Assembly: GCA_964460845.1 (NCBI GenBank)
Contig: CAYWRZ010000012.1
Span: 1-64,000 of the forward strand
Length of the DNA: 64,000 bases
Source of the DNA: CAYWRZ01 sp964460845
Lineage (GTDB): Bacteria; Bacteroidota; Bacteroidia; Flavobacteriales_D; UBA2798
Direction of reading: 5' to 3'
Both the position numbers and the translations under genes were made by a program. How positions within the stretch are numbered: position 1 is the first letter of the stretch; each line of letters begins with the position of its first letter. This document shows, piece after piece, positions 9,094 through 18,176 of the stretch. A model generated the notes under the pieces. The model searched no databases and was not told the origin of the DNA. It saw nothing but the letters and a program-made list of their open reading frames with translations.

Positions 9094-9465
9094 ATGAAAA
9101 TTTTACTCCCCTCTTTTTTTTCAAAAAATCAGCGCTGGGCTGTAATGCTGCTGCTTGCCTGTGTGCCTTTTTTTCACGGTTTTTCACCTGCGGCAAAGCT
9201 CGACAACGCGTCGGTATGTCCTTCCTGTGCTCACAAAGGGTTTAAGCTTTACGGTAAAATCAAAGTAGTCGAGCATTTCCCCGATATTAAGGTAAAGGTG
9301 GTCGATCACTTTCCCGATTTGAAGGTGAAGGTGGTAAACCATTTTCCGGACGAATGCGGCGAATGGCAGTTTGTAGAGCATTTTCCCGATATCAAGGTGC
9401 AGTTTGTCGATGATTTTCCGGATATCAAAATCAGTTACGTCGATCATTTTCCGGGCTGCCCCTGA
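9094..9465 (+). CDS. Small secreted protein with six HFPD beta-strand repeats, septoil-knot (former DUF6150)-like
   Basis: The protein has 123 residues. Residues 1-34 look like a signal peptide (hydrophobic AVMLLLACVPFF). A CPSC pair (C42, C45) follows, then six short repeats. Their HFPD cores start at residues 61, 72, 83, 96, 107 (DFPD) and 118 (HFPG), so the spacings are 11, 11, 13, 11 and 11. Each unit reads K-[VI]-x-[VF]-V-[DEN]-H-F-P-D-[IL]. The longer third spacer holds ECGEWQF. The alternation, the Trp-containing insert after unit 3 and the closing Gly/Cys recall the 7(1) septoil-knot family. That is pattern recognition from memory, not a database hit. It has four cysteines (42, 45, 88, 122). 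The stop is five bases from the convergent helicase stop. Function is unknown. Confidence 0.75.
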   Translation: MKILLPSFFSKNQRWAVMLLLACVPFFHGFSPAAKLDNASVCPSCAHKGFKLYGKIKVVEHFPDIKVKVVDHFPDLKVKVVNHFPDECGEWQFVEHFPDIKVQFVDDFPDIKISYVDHFPGCP

Positions 9466-9470
9466 ACTGT

Positions 9471-11786
9471 TTACGGAATGATTTGCAATTTGGCAAAGCG
9501 AAGCAGCAACTGTTTTTGTCCGGCGTTGGGGAAGAAAATAGTCGCTTTCTGATCGGGATAATTCCCTTCGAGCTGAAGTACTTTCCCTTTCCCGAATTTT
9601 TCATGCAGCACATTGTTACCTACCTGTATTTCGGAGTTCTCTGTGCCTGAAATTGCGGCCGAAGAGCTTGGTGTAGCTTGTGGCGGAGCGATTTTGGTCA
9701 GCTTGCGTTTTACAGGCTGGGGCTGTCGGGGCAGGGGAGAGGCGGCGAAATCATTGTCGGCTTTACGGCCGATGCTGCGGTAACGGCGCAATTCGTTTTC
9801 GTCTGAGTCGAGCTGGGTTTTGCGTTCGGGCAGGGTCGGCATTTCCAAAAATTTCGCATCGACTTCATCAATAAAACGGCTGGGCTCGCAATGCGTCAGG
9901 TTGCCCCAGCGGTAGCGGCTGGTGGCGTAGCTGAGGGTTGCTCTTTTTTCGGCACGGGTCAGCGCCACGTAAAACAGACGGCGTTCTTCTTCCAACTCCG
10001 AACGGGTATTGAGCGAGAGCTGCGAAGGAAAAAGATTTTCTTCCATACCTACAATATACACGTAGGGAAACTCAAGCCCTTTGGCGGCGTGGATGGTCAT
10101 CAGCGACACGTGATCGAGGTTTTCTTCGCTTTTATCGGCATCGGTCAGCAGCGCTACGTCGATCAGGAAATCGCTCAGGGTGCGGCTTTCTCCTTCGGGT
10201 GCGCTTTCCGAAAACTCTTTGATACCGTTGAGCAGCTCCTGTATGTTTTCGTAGCGGCTTACTCCTTCGGGCGACTTGTCGGCGTAAAGTTCTTTCAGCA
10301 GGTGCGAGGCAGAGGCGATGTGGGTGGCCAAATCGAAGGCCGACAAGGTGTTTTGCTGCACCGAAAAGCTTTTGATAAGCGTGGCAAATTCTTTGATTTT
10401 GTGCATAGCCGCCGAGGCGATCCGCACGTTGTGCATTTCAGGAAACTCGATCACATTCCAGATACCCGTTTCATGTTCGGCCGCGCTTACAATCAGCGCA
10501 TCTACCGTAGTTTGGCCTATACCGCGTTTGGGGTAATTGATGATCCGTTTGAGCGCTTCTTCGTCGTTCGGATTGGCCGTAAGCCTGAAATAGGCCAGCA
10601 GATCTTTAATTTCTTTGCGCTGGTAGAATGAGAGTCCGCCGTAAATTTTATAATGAATATTCAGCTTGCGGAGGGCTTCTTCGAACGAACGCGACTGCGC
10701 ATTGGTGCGGTACAGAATGGCAAAATCCCGGTTGCGGGCCTGGTGCTGCATCTTGGTTTCAAAAATGGATTGCGAGACCACACGTCCTTCTTCGTTATCG
10801 GTAGGCGTGCGAAGCACACGGATTTTTTCGCCCGCAGGATTATCGGTCCATACTTCCTTTTTGATTTGGTTGCGGTTTTTTTCGATAATGCTGTTGGCCG
10901 CGTTGACAATGGTTTGCGTGGAACGGTAATTCTGTTCCAGCTTAAACACTTTATAGTCGGGATAATCTTTTTTGAAGTTGAGAATATTTTCGATGTTGGC
11001 GCCGCGAAACGCGTAAATGCTTTGGGCATCGTCGCCTACCACGCAGAGGTTTTCGCGCCGGGCGGCCAGTTTTTTAACAATCAGGTATTGGGCAAAGTTG
11101 GTATCCTGGTACTCATCGACGAGGATGTAATGGAACTTTTCCTGGTACTTGAGCAGCAGGTCGTCGAAATCGCGCAGCAGCTCGTTGGTTTTGAAGAGCA
11201 GGTCGTCAAAATCCATCGCGCCTGCTTTAAAGCAACGGTTTTCGTATTCGAGGTAAATCTCCGCGATTTTAGGTTTGCCGCTCATGCGGTCGTCGGCCAC
11301 AAGGTCGGTATTGGCGGCGTAGGCACGGGCGTTGATCAGGTTGTTTTTGGCCGAAGAAATGCGGTTATAGACAAGTCCGGGCTTATAGACCTTATCGTCG
11401 AGGTTTTTGCTTTTGATAATGTCTTTGAGCAGGTTTTTGGCATCGGCTGTGTCGTAAATCGTGAAATCGCGCGGGTAGCCGATACGTTCGCTTTCGACCC
11501 GGAGAATTTTGGCGAATACCGAGTGAAAGGTGCCCATCCAGATATTACGGGCTTCCGAATGGCCCACGATAGAGGCTATTCTTTCTTTCATTTCGCGGGC
11601 TGCTTTGTTGGTAAATGTAAGCGCCAGAATGTGAAAAGCGTCAACGCCCTTTTCGATGAGGTGCGCAATGCGGTAGGTAAGCACACGGGTCTTACCCGAG
11701 CCTGCACCGGCTATCACCATGGTTGGTCCTTCGGTATGGATAACGGCCTGCCGTTGGGCTTCGTTGAGCTGATTAAGGTATTCCAT
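9471..11786 (-). CDS. UvrD/PcrA-type superfamily 1A DNA helicase
   Basis: This 771-residue 3'-5' helicase acts in nucleotide excision repair and in clearing recombinase or stalled forks. In order it has the Q motif LNEAQRQAV (residues 7-15), Walker A AGAGSGKT (26-33), motif Ia LTFTNKAAREM, Walker B LVDEYQDTN, motif III-like VVGDDAQSIYAFRGA, motif IV LEQNYRST, motif V VSLMTIHAAKGLEFPYVYIVG, motif VI VALTRAEKRATLSYA, and a basic C-terminal tail with a Tudor-like end (HEKFGKGKVLQLEG) typical of PcrA. UvrD and PcrA cannot be told apart here. ATG 11786 is preceded almost immediately by TAATTTTG (11791-11798), which would give a nearly leaderless mRNA. Confidence 0.95.
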   Translation of the reverse strand: MEYLNQLNEAQRQAVIHTEGPTMVIAGAGSGKTRVLTYRIAHLIEKGVDAFHILALTFTNKAAREMKERIASIVGHSEARNIWMGTFHSVFAKILRVESERIGYPRDFTIYDTADAKNLLKDIIKSKNLDDKVYKPGLVYNRISSAKNNLINARAYAANTDLVADDRMSGKPKIAEIYLEYENRCFKAGAMDFDDLLFKTNELLRDFDDLLLKYQEKFHYILVDEYQDTNFAQYLIVKKLAARRENLCVVGDDAQSIYAFRGANIENILNFKKDYPDYKVFKLEQNYRSTQTIVNAANSIIEKNRNQIKKEVWTDNPAGEKIRVLRTPTDNEEGRVVSQSIFETKMQHQARNRDFAILYRTNAQSRSFEEALRKLNIHYKIYGGLSFYQRKEIKDLLAYFRLTANPNDEEALKRIINYPKRGIGQTTVDALIVSAAEHETGIWNVIEFPEMHNVRIASAAMHKIKEFATLIKSFSVQQNTLSAFDLATHIASASHLLKELYADKSPEGVSRYENIQELLNGIKEFSESAPEGESRTLSDFLIDVALLTDADKSEENLDHVSLMTIHAAKGLEFPYVYIVGMEENLFPSQLSLNTRSELEEERRLFYVALTRAEKRATLSYATSRYRWGNLTHCEPSRFIDEVDAKFLEMPTLPERKTQLDSDENELRRYRSIGRKADNDFAASPLPRQPQPVKRKLTKIAPPQATPSSSAAISGTENSEIQVGNNVLHEKFGKGKVLQLEGNYPDQKATIFFPNAGQKQLLLRFAKLQIIP

Positions 11787-11790
11787 ACTT

Positions 11791-11798
11791 CAAAATTA
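11791..11798 (-). promoter_or_regulatory. Possible -7 box of the UvrD-type helicase gene
   Basis: TAATTTTG on the minus strand fits TAnnTTTG and ends five bases before the ATG. No TTG lies 19 bases upstream. If it is used, the transcript has almost no leader. Confidence 0.35.
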
Positions 11799-11942
11799 CA
11801 GAATAGCCCGGCTGCCGCTACCGTTTTGATCCGAAATCTTTACACAGCTTTTGTGTATGCTCTACTTTCGAACCTGTTTTTATTTCACTCTGCGCTGCCA
11901 AAATCTAAACAGTGTGCTATATTTACATTCCACATTACAAGC

Positions 11943-14525
11943 ATGAAACCAAGCAAAAAAGCCGGGACCCGAACCGCCTCTTCCCACCCTTTACTTACCG
12001 ATCACGAGAAGCATACGCGCCGCATACATCGTAGGGTGGTGTGGCTAATTTTTATCCTGTCGTTCGCGTTTTACGGCAATACGTTATGGAATGAGTATTC
12101 GATGGACGATGAGCTGGTTGTGCAGAATCACCCGTTCGTGGCTAAAGGGTTGAGCGGTATTCCCGAGATATTTACCAACCGGTATGCCATGAACGAGAAG
12201 CAGAACTACGATTACCGGCCGATAGTGGTCACTACGTTTGCGATCGAGCACCAGCTTTTCGGAGAGAATGTGGCGATCAATCATTTGGTGAATGTGCTGT
12301 TATATGCGCTTACGGGGGTCGTGTTATACTTTCTGCTCTTATTGCTTTTTCAGCACCAGCACTGGATACTGCCGGCGTTGAGCACCTTTTTGTTCCTTAT
12401 TCATCCTATTCATACCGAGGTAGTGGCTTCGCTGAAGAACAGAGACGAAATTTTGTCGCTGCTGTTTGCGCTGTTGTCTCTTCGTGCAGTAATGCTATAC
12501 GGGCGGAAAGGGCATTGGAAATACGTAGCCTTCGGAATCGGCTGGCTGCTGCTTTCTCTGCTCAGTAAGCGCGGTACCATGACTATGTTTGCAGTAATTC
12601 CGGTAACGGTTTGGTTTTTCACGGAAGTCAGGTTTAAAAGATTGGTTCCGCTGTTTTTTGTGGGGACAGTGAGCTGGCTTTTCTTTCGCGTGTTTATGCG
12701 CAGGCTCATGGGGGTTTCGAACCCTGAAATCCGTGAGTTTTCTTTTTTTGAAAACCCCATGTTTATACAGGAGCCCGGCGTTATAGAGCGTTTGGCTATC
12801 GCCTTTCATACTACAGGGTATTATTTCCTGAAGCTGATAGTGCCTTATCCGCTTGCGGTCTATTACGGATACGATACTGTGCCTTTGGGATCCTGGAGCG
12901 ATCCGCTTACCTGGCTTTCCACGCTGGCCGTGCTGGGCGGATTAGGGTATGCCCTGTATGGAATGCGTCGCCGCTCCATTCCGGCATTTGCCATTTTGTA
13001 TTTTCTGATCACTATTTCCGTATGTTGCAATTTTGTGGTGCCGGCAGTAGGTATTGTGGCCGACAGATTTGCTTATGTGCCTTCTGTCGGATTCAGTATT
13101 CTCGTAGCCTGGTTGTTATTGCGCGCGTTTAAAATCAGTACCGATCCGGCTGTCAAATTGAAGGTTCCCCGTCCGGCCATAGCGCTACTGGGTTTGCTGC
13201 TACTGGTAAGTTCGGTGTACACGATACACCGCAATACGGAATGGAAGTCGGCTTTATCCATCTATCGGGCCGACATCGAAAAAGTCCCCAATTCAGCCAA
13301 GCTCAATTCCTTGCTGGGAGCAACCTATACCCTGCAATTGGAGCAGGTACGTACGGGTAAGATGAACCTGTCGGCGGTGCAGATCCGCCAAAAGGCCGAT
13401 TCGGCGCTGTTCTTTTTCAAACGCGCTGTCGAAATCGATCCTACTTATACGAATGTTTACAATAACCTGGGTACCGTATTTTTCTCCTATTACCAGCAGC
13501 CCGATAGCGCTCGCAAATACCTGCATGAGGCCGTACGGCTCGATACGGGATATGCCCGTGCCTTACTTAACCTGGGCTCGGTGTATGAATACGATCGCGG
13601 GAAATATGATCTGATGGAAAGCGTGCTTCGGAAAGGCACGAATTTGGAGGAAGAACAGGTGAGCGGAAATGCGATATTGCCCGATTCAGCAAAGTTTGAG
13701 GCGGTATTTGACCCGCTCGTAAAACTGGAAAATGCCTTGTTGAGCTATGTCAATGAGGTAGTGTATTCTCCCACTCGTGAAGCGCAGCAGCAAAATTTTT
13801 CGTCGGCTCCTCAGACCGTAGATAACTTATTAGCGACGTACTGGCCGGCGGGTACTCCCCTTAAGCCGTCTCGCGAAAAATTGACCGCACTTTTACAAGA
13901 AACTCTTTACGCGTATTTGTCGGAACAGGCTTCGGGTAAGCCCGAGGGGCTGGTTCGTTACGTGCTGGTGAACACCTGCGCGGCTGATTTTACCGCTTTT
14001 TCACGTCAATATGCCGGTGATCAGGAGCTTGTGGGGTATGCCTTGCGTCGCAAAGCAGAAAGTATCCTTCAGATGTTGTTATTAACCACGCGTTCACTGG
14101 AGCGTAATTCCGGTCTTTTCATTGCTTATGAGACATTGGCAGGCTTTTATCGCGAACACGGAATGGCCGATTCTTTGCTGGCACTTAGCACCCGCATGCA
14201 GGGCAAGCCGGGATATCGGAAAGAGCAATTACTGGTGAATATCGGTATGGCGCATCTGATGAAACAGCAGTTTAATGAGGCTATACGAGCCTATCTCGAC
14301 GCGATTACCCTGAATCGTAAGATACTTTCACGTTTGGGTACGATTTACAATCAGATGAGTGCTGCAGGAGCTCCGCAGCCCGCTTCTTATGTATATAGTC
14401 TTTACACAGGGAAAATGAACGAAATCAGAAGTTTGTATGAATTTGTAGCCCGTCAGTATCATGAACACGGCGATGTGGAGGTGGCGCAACAATTTTATAC
14501 CGAATCGCTCAAATACAAGTTGTAA
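11943..14525 (+). CDS. TMTC-like multi-pass membrane protein with C-terminal TPRs
   Basis: The 860-residue protein has a cytosolic basic N-terminus, a first membrane helix at ~32-49, then a loop with acidic D55-D56-E57 (YSMDDELVV) and a YDYRPIVV stretch. This is the arrangement of GT-C glycosyltransferases and of the TMTC/DUF1736 family (protein O-mannosyl-transferases in animals). About eight to ten more hydrophobic segments reach residue ~430. The remainder is helical with TPRs (ALLNLGSVYEYDRGKYDL region; VAQQFYTESLKY at the end). A glycosyl donor and acceptor cannot be inferred. ATG 11943 was chosen; the open frame upstream only runs antisense over the helicase gene. It is divergent from the helicase, with about 156 bases between. 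Confidence 0.8.
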   Translation: MKPSKKAGTRTASSHPLLTDHEKHTRRIHRRVVWLIFILSFAFYGNTLWNEYSMDDELVVQNHPFVAKGLSGIPEIFTNRYAMNEKQNYDYRPIVVTTFAIEHQLFGENVAINHLVNVLLYALTGVVLYFLLLLLFQHQHWILPALSTFLFLIHPIHTEVVASLKNRDEILSLLFALLSLRAVMLYGRKGHWKYVAFGIGWLLLSLLSKRGTMTMFAVIPVTVWFFTEVRFKRLVPLFFVGTVSWLFFRVFMRRLMGVSNPEIREFSFFENPMFIQEPGVIERLAIAFHTTGYYFLKLIVPYPLAVYYGYDTVPLGSWSDPLTWLSTLAVLGGLGYALYGMRRRSIPAFAILYFLITISVCCNFVVPAVGIVADRFAYVPSVGFSILVAWLLLRAFKISTDPAVKLKVPRPAIALLGLLLLVSSVYTIHRNTEWKSALSIYRADIEKVPNSAKLNSLLGATYTLQLEQVRTGKMNLSAVQIRQKADSALFFFKRAVEIDPTYTNVYNNLGTVFFSYYQQPDSARKYLHEAVRLDTGYARALLNLGSVYEYDRGKYDLMESVLRKGTNLEEEQVSGNAILPDSAKFEAVFDPLVKLENALLSYVNEVVYSPTREAQQQNFSSAPQTVDNLLATYWPAGTPLKPSREKLTALLQETLYAYLSEQASGKPEGLVRYVLVNTCAADFTAFSRQYAGDQELVGYALRRKAESILQMLLLTTRSLERNSGLFIAYETLAGFYREHGMADSLLALSTRMQGKPGYRKEQLLVNIGMAHLMKQQFNEAIRAYLDAITLNRKILSRLGTIYNQMSAAGAPQPASYVYSLYTGKMNEIRSLYEFVARQYHEHGDVEVAQQFYTESLKYKL

Positions 14526-14840
14526 ATAGGAGAGGAAGAATACTTCTTTTGAAGCGTACGCGACAGGATTTTGCAACGGTATTTTCTTCGGATTAGTATT
14601 GGAAAGATCTATCTATTGGAAAATGAGCAGACTAACCCTTCTTTTGTTTTTATTCTAACGTTTTTCGGTCTTTTTTAACCCACCCGATGCGCGTCTTCGG
14701 CAGAAAAAAAGACTTTAATTAACAATTAATTGTAAAAAAATAGGGTATTAGGTTGTTTTGTAAAACTAAAAATGTAAATTTGCAGCCCCAATTTTGTGGA
14801 GTTTCAATACAAAGTACAGGAAAAACAAGACTTACAGATT
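14526..14840 (+). other. Leader/promoter region of the ribosomal superoperon
   Basis: These 315 bases hold no gene. They become AT-rich toward rpsL (a TTAATTAACAATTAATTG stretch at 14716-14733), then carry the rpsL promoter (14753-14782) and a leader of ~55 bases. I see no convincing terminator for the upstream TMTC-like gene. Confidence 0.6.
14753..14782 (+). promoter_or_regulatory. Promoter of the rpsL-rplQ operon
   Basis: TTG at 14753-14755, a spacer of exactly 19 bases, then TAAATTTG at 14775-14782: a full match to the Bacteroidota consensus TTG-N19-TAnnTTTG. Transcription should start near 14786, about 55 bases before rpsL. Confidence 0.85.
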
Positions 14841-15221
14841 ATGCCAACCATTCAGCAATTGGTCAGAAAAGGAAGGAATCAGAAGCCCCGGAAAAGCAAG
14901 TCGGCGGCTCTTGATTCGTGCCCCCAGCGCAGAGGCGTCTGCACAAAGGTTTATACCACCACCCCGAAGAAGCCTAACTCGGCTCTTCGCAAAGTGGCTA
15001 AAGTGAGACTTACCAATAGCACGGAGGTAATTGCCTATATTCCCGGCGAAGGGCATAATCTTCAGGAGCACTCGATTGTGCTGGTTCGCGGCGGCAGGGT
15101 GAAAGACCTTCCCGGTGTGCGTTACCACATCGTTCGTGGTGCCCTTGACACGGCCGGTGTAGAAGGTCGTAAGCAAAGAAGATCGAAATACGGTGCGAAA
15201 CGCCCCAAAGCGAAAAAGTAA
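14841..15221 (+). CDS. rpsL: 30S ribosomal protein S12
   Basis: The 126-residue protein of the decoding centre is close to E. coli S12 throughout. It carries TTTPKKPNSALRKV and GGRVKDLPGVRYH. Lys43 and Lys88, the usual sites of streptomycin-resistance mutations, are both wild type. ATG 14841 (MPTIQQLV) is the family start; the frame stays open a little further upstream without homology. First gene of the superoperon. Confidence 0.98.
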   Translation: MPTIQQLVRKGRNQKPRKSKSAALDSCPQRRGVCTKVYTTTPKKPNSALRKVAKVRLTNSTEVIAYIPGEGHNLQEHSIVLVRGGRVKDLPGVRYHIVRGALDTAGVEGRKQRRSKYGAKRPKAKK

Positions 15222-15252
15222 TAATCATTTAGCCCGCAATAAGTAGTCTGCC

Positions 15253-15720
15253 ATGAGAAGGACGAAAGCCAAGAAAAAAGAAATTTTACCAGACCCCAAA
15301 TTTAATGAGGTGTTGGTGACCAAGTTTGTGAACAACCTCATGCTGAGCGGTAAAAAAAGCACGGCTTACCATATTTTCTACGATGCCGTAGAGATTGTGG
15401 GTAAAAAGACCAGCGAAGAAGGTCTTGAGGTATGGAAAAAAGCACTGGAGAACGTAACTCCTGCCGTAGAGGTAAGAAGCCGTCGTGTAGGTGGAGCTAC
15501 TTTCCAAATCCCGCAGCCCGTTCGCGAAAGCCGCAAGCAGTCGCTGGCGATGAAATGGCTTATCGGTTATTCCCGCAAGCGCAACGAGAAATCAATGGCA
15601 GAGAAACTGGCCGGCGAAATTGTAGCGGCTTCGAAAGAAGAAGGCGCCGCCTTCAAGAAAAAAGAAGATACACACCGTATGGCCGAAGCCAACAAGGCTT
15701 TCTCACATTTTAGATTTTAA
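15253..15720 (+). CDS. rpsG: 30S ribosomal protein S7
   Basis: The 155-residue head-nucleating protein of the small subunit starts MRRTKAKKKE. It contains the family block EVRSRRVGGATFQIPQPV and ends in AFSHFRF. It lies 31 bases after rpsL and 15 before fusA, the usual str order. No Shine-Dalgarno is seen before the ATG. Confidence 0.98.
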   Translation: MRRTKAKKKEILPDPKFNEVLVTKFVNNLMLSGKKSTAYHIFYDAVEIVGKKTSEEGLEVWKKALENVTPAVEVRSRRVGGATFQIPQPVRESRKQSLAMKWLIGYSRKRNEKSMAEKLAGEIVAASKEEGAAFKKKEDTHRMAEANKAFSHFRF

Positions 15721-15735
15721 GTAGAAAATCGTCAC

Positions 15736-17838
15736 ATGGCAGATCTTAAATATACACGAAACATTGGTATTGCCGCGCACATTGATGCGGGTAAGACTAC
15801 TACTACCGAACGTATTCTGTACTATACCGGTGTGAGCCACAAGCTCGGTGAGGTGCACGATGGTGCGGCCACTATGGACTGGATGGCACAGGAACAGGAG
15901 CGCGGAATTACCATTACCTCTGCGGCCACTACCTGTTTTTGGAACTACCGTAATAACAAGTACAAGCTCAATATTATCGATACCCCGGGTCACGTGGACT
16001 TTACCGTAGAGGTAAACCGTTCGCTGCGTATTCTCGATGGTCTCGTATTCCTTTTTTCGGCTGTAGATGGCGTAGAGCCCCAGTCCGAAACCAACTGGCG
16101 TTTGGCCGACGGTTACAACGTAACCCGTATCGGATTCGTCAACAAAATGGATCGTCAGGGTGCCGACTTCCTCAACGTAGTGAAGCAGGTGCGCGAAATG
16201 CTCGGAGGTAATGCAGTTCCCCTGCAGTTGCCCATCGGTGCAGAAGAAAAATTCCGTGGAGTAGTCGATCTTGTGAACTTCCGTGGTATCGAATGGAACG
16301 AGCACGATCAGGGAATGACCTACAATGTAGTGCCCATCCCCGAAGATCTGCTCGAAGAAGCCAAACAATACAGGGAGAACCTGCTCGAAGCAATTGCCGA
16401 GTTCGACGATACCCTGATGGAAAAATACTTTGAGGATCCTACCTCCATTACTGAGCAGGAAATTCTGTCGGCACTCCGTCAGGCTTGCATTGCCGGTAAA
16501 ATCGTGCCGATGGTTTGCGGTTCATCTTTCAAAAACAAAGGTGTACAGACCATGCTCGATTACGTGATGGAAATTCTCCCCAGCCCGCTCGACAGAGACA
16601 ATATCAAGGGTATTAACCCTGATACGGGAGAGGAAGTTTCGCGTAAACCCGATGTGAAAGAACCTTTTACTGCACTTGCATTTAAAATTGCCACCGACCC
16701 CTTCGTAGGTCGTCTCTGCTTCTTCCGCGCATATTCCGGACATCTCGATGCCGGTTCTTATGTGCTCAACACACGCAGCGGCAACAAAGAACGTATTTCG
16801 CGTATCTTTCAAATGCACGCCAATAAGCAGAACGCTATCGAGTTTATTGAGGCCGGCGATATCGGCGCAGCGGTAGGATTTAAGGACATCAAAACAGGGG
16901 ATACCCTTTGCGATGAGAAACATCCTATCGTGCTCGAAGCTATGAATTTCCCCGAGCCTGTAATCGGTCTCGCTATCGAGCCTAAAACGCAGGCCGATGT
17001 GGATAAAATGGGTATGGCCCTGGCCAAGCTGTCGGAAGAAGACCCCACTTTCCGGGTTAAAACCGACCAGGAAACCGGTCAGACCGTGATCTCCGGTATG
17101 GGTGAGCTTCACCTCGAAATCATCATCGACCGGATGAAGCGTGAATTTAAAGTGGAATGTAACCAGGGTGCACCCCAGGTAGCCTATAAGGAATCTATTT
17201 CCGGTACTGTAGAACACCGCGAAGTGTACAAAAAACAAACCGGTGGACGCGGTAAATTTGCAGACATCGTGGTGCGTATTAGTCCTTCTTCGGAAGAGGC
17301 AAAAGACGGCCTTGAGTTTGTAAACGAAATTAAAGGCGGTAACGTACCCCGTGAATTTGTACCGGCGGTAGAAAAAGGATTCAGAGAGTCGATGAAGAAC
17401 GGTGTACTTGCCGGCTTCCCGCTCGACAGGATGAAAGTGACGCTGCTCGATGGTTCTTACCACGCGGTGGACTCGGATTCCCTTTCGTTTGAACTTTGCG
17501 CCAAAATGGCTTACCGTGAAGCGCTTCCTAAAGCGAAGCCCACACTGCTCGAACCCATTATGAAGCTGGAGGTACTTACTCCCGAAGAAAATATGGGTGA
17601 TGTAGTAGGTGACCTGAACCGTCGTCGCGGCCAGATTGAAGGTATGGACGACCGTGCAGGCTCGAAAGTGATAAAAGCCAAAGTGCCCCTTTCCGAAATG
17701 TTCGGTTATGTGACGCAACTGCGTACCATTACTTCGGGTCGTGCTACTTCATCGATGGAGTTTTCGCACTATGCCGAAGCCCCCCGTAACATTGCGGATG
17801 AGGTAATCGCTAAATCAAAAGGAAAAGTAACCGCATAA
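15736..17838 (+). CDS. fusA: Elongation factor G
   Basis: The 700-residue translocase GTPase has G1 AHIDAGKT at residues 14-21, G2 RGITITSAATTC, G3 DTPGHVDF and G4 NKMD, followed by domains II-V. The domain IV tip region and the domain V stretch EPIMKLEVLTPEE are present. It is full length, and domain order is that of canonical EF-G, not EF-G2 or TetM. It is followed directly by rpsJ; no tuf gene lies between, as is usual in Bacteroidota. Confidence 0.98.
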   Translation: MADLKYTRNIGIAAHIDAGKTTTTERILYYTGVSHKLGEVHDGAATMDWMAQEQERGITITSAATTCFWNYRNNKYKLNIIDTPGHVDFTVEVNRSLRILDGLVFLFSAVDGVEPQSETNWRLADGYNVTRIGFVNKMDRQGADFLNVVKQVREMLGGNAVPLQLPIGAEEKFRGVVDLVNFRGIEWNEHDQGMTYNVVPIPEDLLEEAKQYRENLLEAIAEFDDTLMEKYFEDPTSITEQEILSALRQACIAGKIVPMVCGSSFKNKGVQTMLDYVMEILPSPLDRDNIKGINPDTGEEVSRKPDVKEPFTALAFKIATDPFVGRLCFFRAYSGHLDAGSYVLNTRSGNKERISRIFQMHANKQNAIEFIEAGDIGAAVGFKDIKTGDTLCDEKHPIVLEAMNFPEPVIGLAIEPKTQADVDKMGMALAKLSEEDPTFRVKTDQETGQTVISGMGELHLEIIIDRMKREFKVECNQGAPQVAYKESISGTVEHREVYKKQTGGRGKFADIVVRISPSSEEAKDGLEFVNEIKGGNVPREFVPAVEKGFRESMKNGVLAGFPLDRMKVTLLDGSYHAVDSDSLSFELCAKMAYREALPKAKPTLLEPIMKLEVLTPEENMGDVVGDLNRRRGQIEGMDDRAGSKVIKAKVPLSEMFGYVTQLRTITSGRATSSMEFSHYAEAPRNIADEVIAKSKGKVTA

Positions 17839-17851
17839 AATAGTTAGCTAC

Positions 17852-18157
17852 ATGAGCCAACGCATCAGAATAAAGTTGAAGTCCTACGATCATAACCTGG
17901 TTGACAAGTCGGCCGAGAAAATCGTGAAGACGGTAAAGGCAACAGGCGCTGTGGTCAGCGGTCCTATCCCCCTGCCGACCCACAAACGCATCTATACGGT
18001 GCTACGGTCGCCGCACGTAAACAAAAAAGCCCGTGAGCAATTTCAGCTCTGCTCATACAAGCGTATGCTTGACATTTACAGCTCTTCTTCGAAGACTGTA
18101 GATGCCCTGATGCGCCTGGAACTGCCCAGCGGTGTGGAAGTAGAAATTAAAGTGTAA
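17852..18157 (+). CDS. rpsJ: 30S ribosomal protein S10
   Basis: The 101-residue protein has the S10 core GPIPLPTHKRIYTVLRSPHV and the C-terminal block RLELPSGVEVEIKV. It is also the NusE partner in antitermination complexes. First gene of the S10 part of the operon, 13 bases after fusA. Confidence 0.98.
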   Translation: MSQRIRIKLKSYDHNLVDKSAEKIVKTVKATGAVVSGPIPLPTHKRIYTVLRSPHVNKKAREQFQLCSYKRMLDIYSSSSKTVDALMRLELPSGVEVEIKV

Positions 18158-18176
18158 TCGAAATATAACTGTACAC

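Noticed and set aside
10653..11942. 430-codon N-terminal extension of the TMTC-like frame
   Set aside because: It lies fully antisense to the helicase gene and has no homology; ATG 11943 begins a normal N-terminus and first TM.
17839..17851. Missing tuf between fusA and rpsJ as a deletion
   Set aside because: Absence of tuf here is the usual state in Bacteroidota, and the junction is tight and clean.
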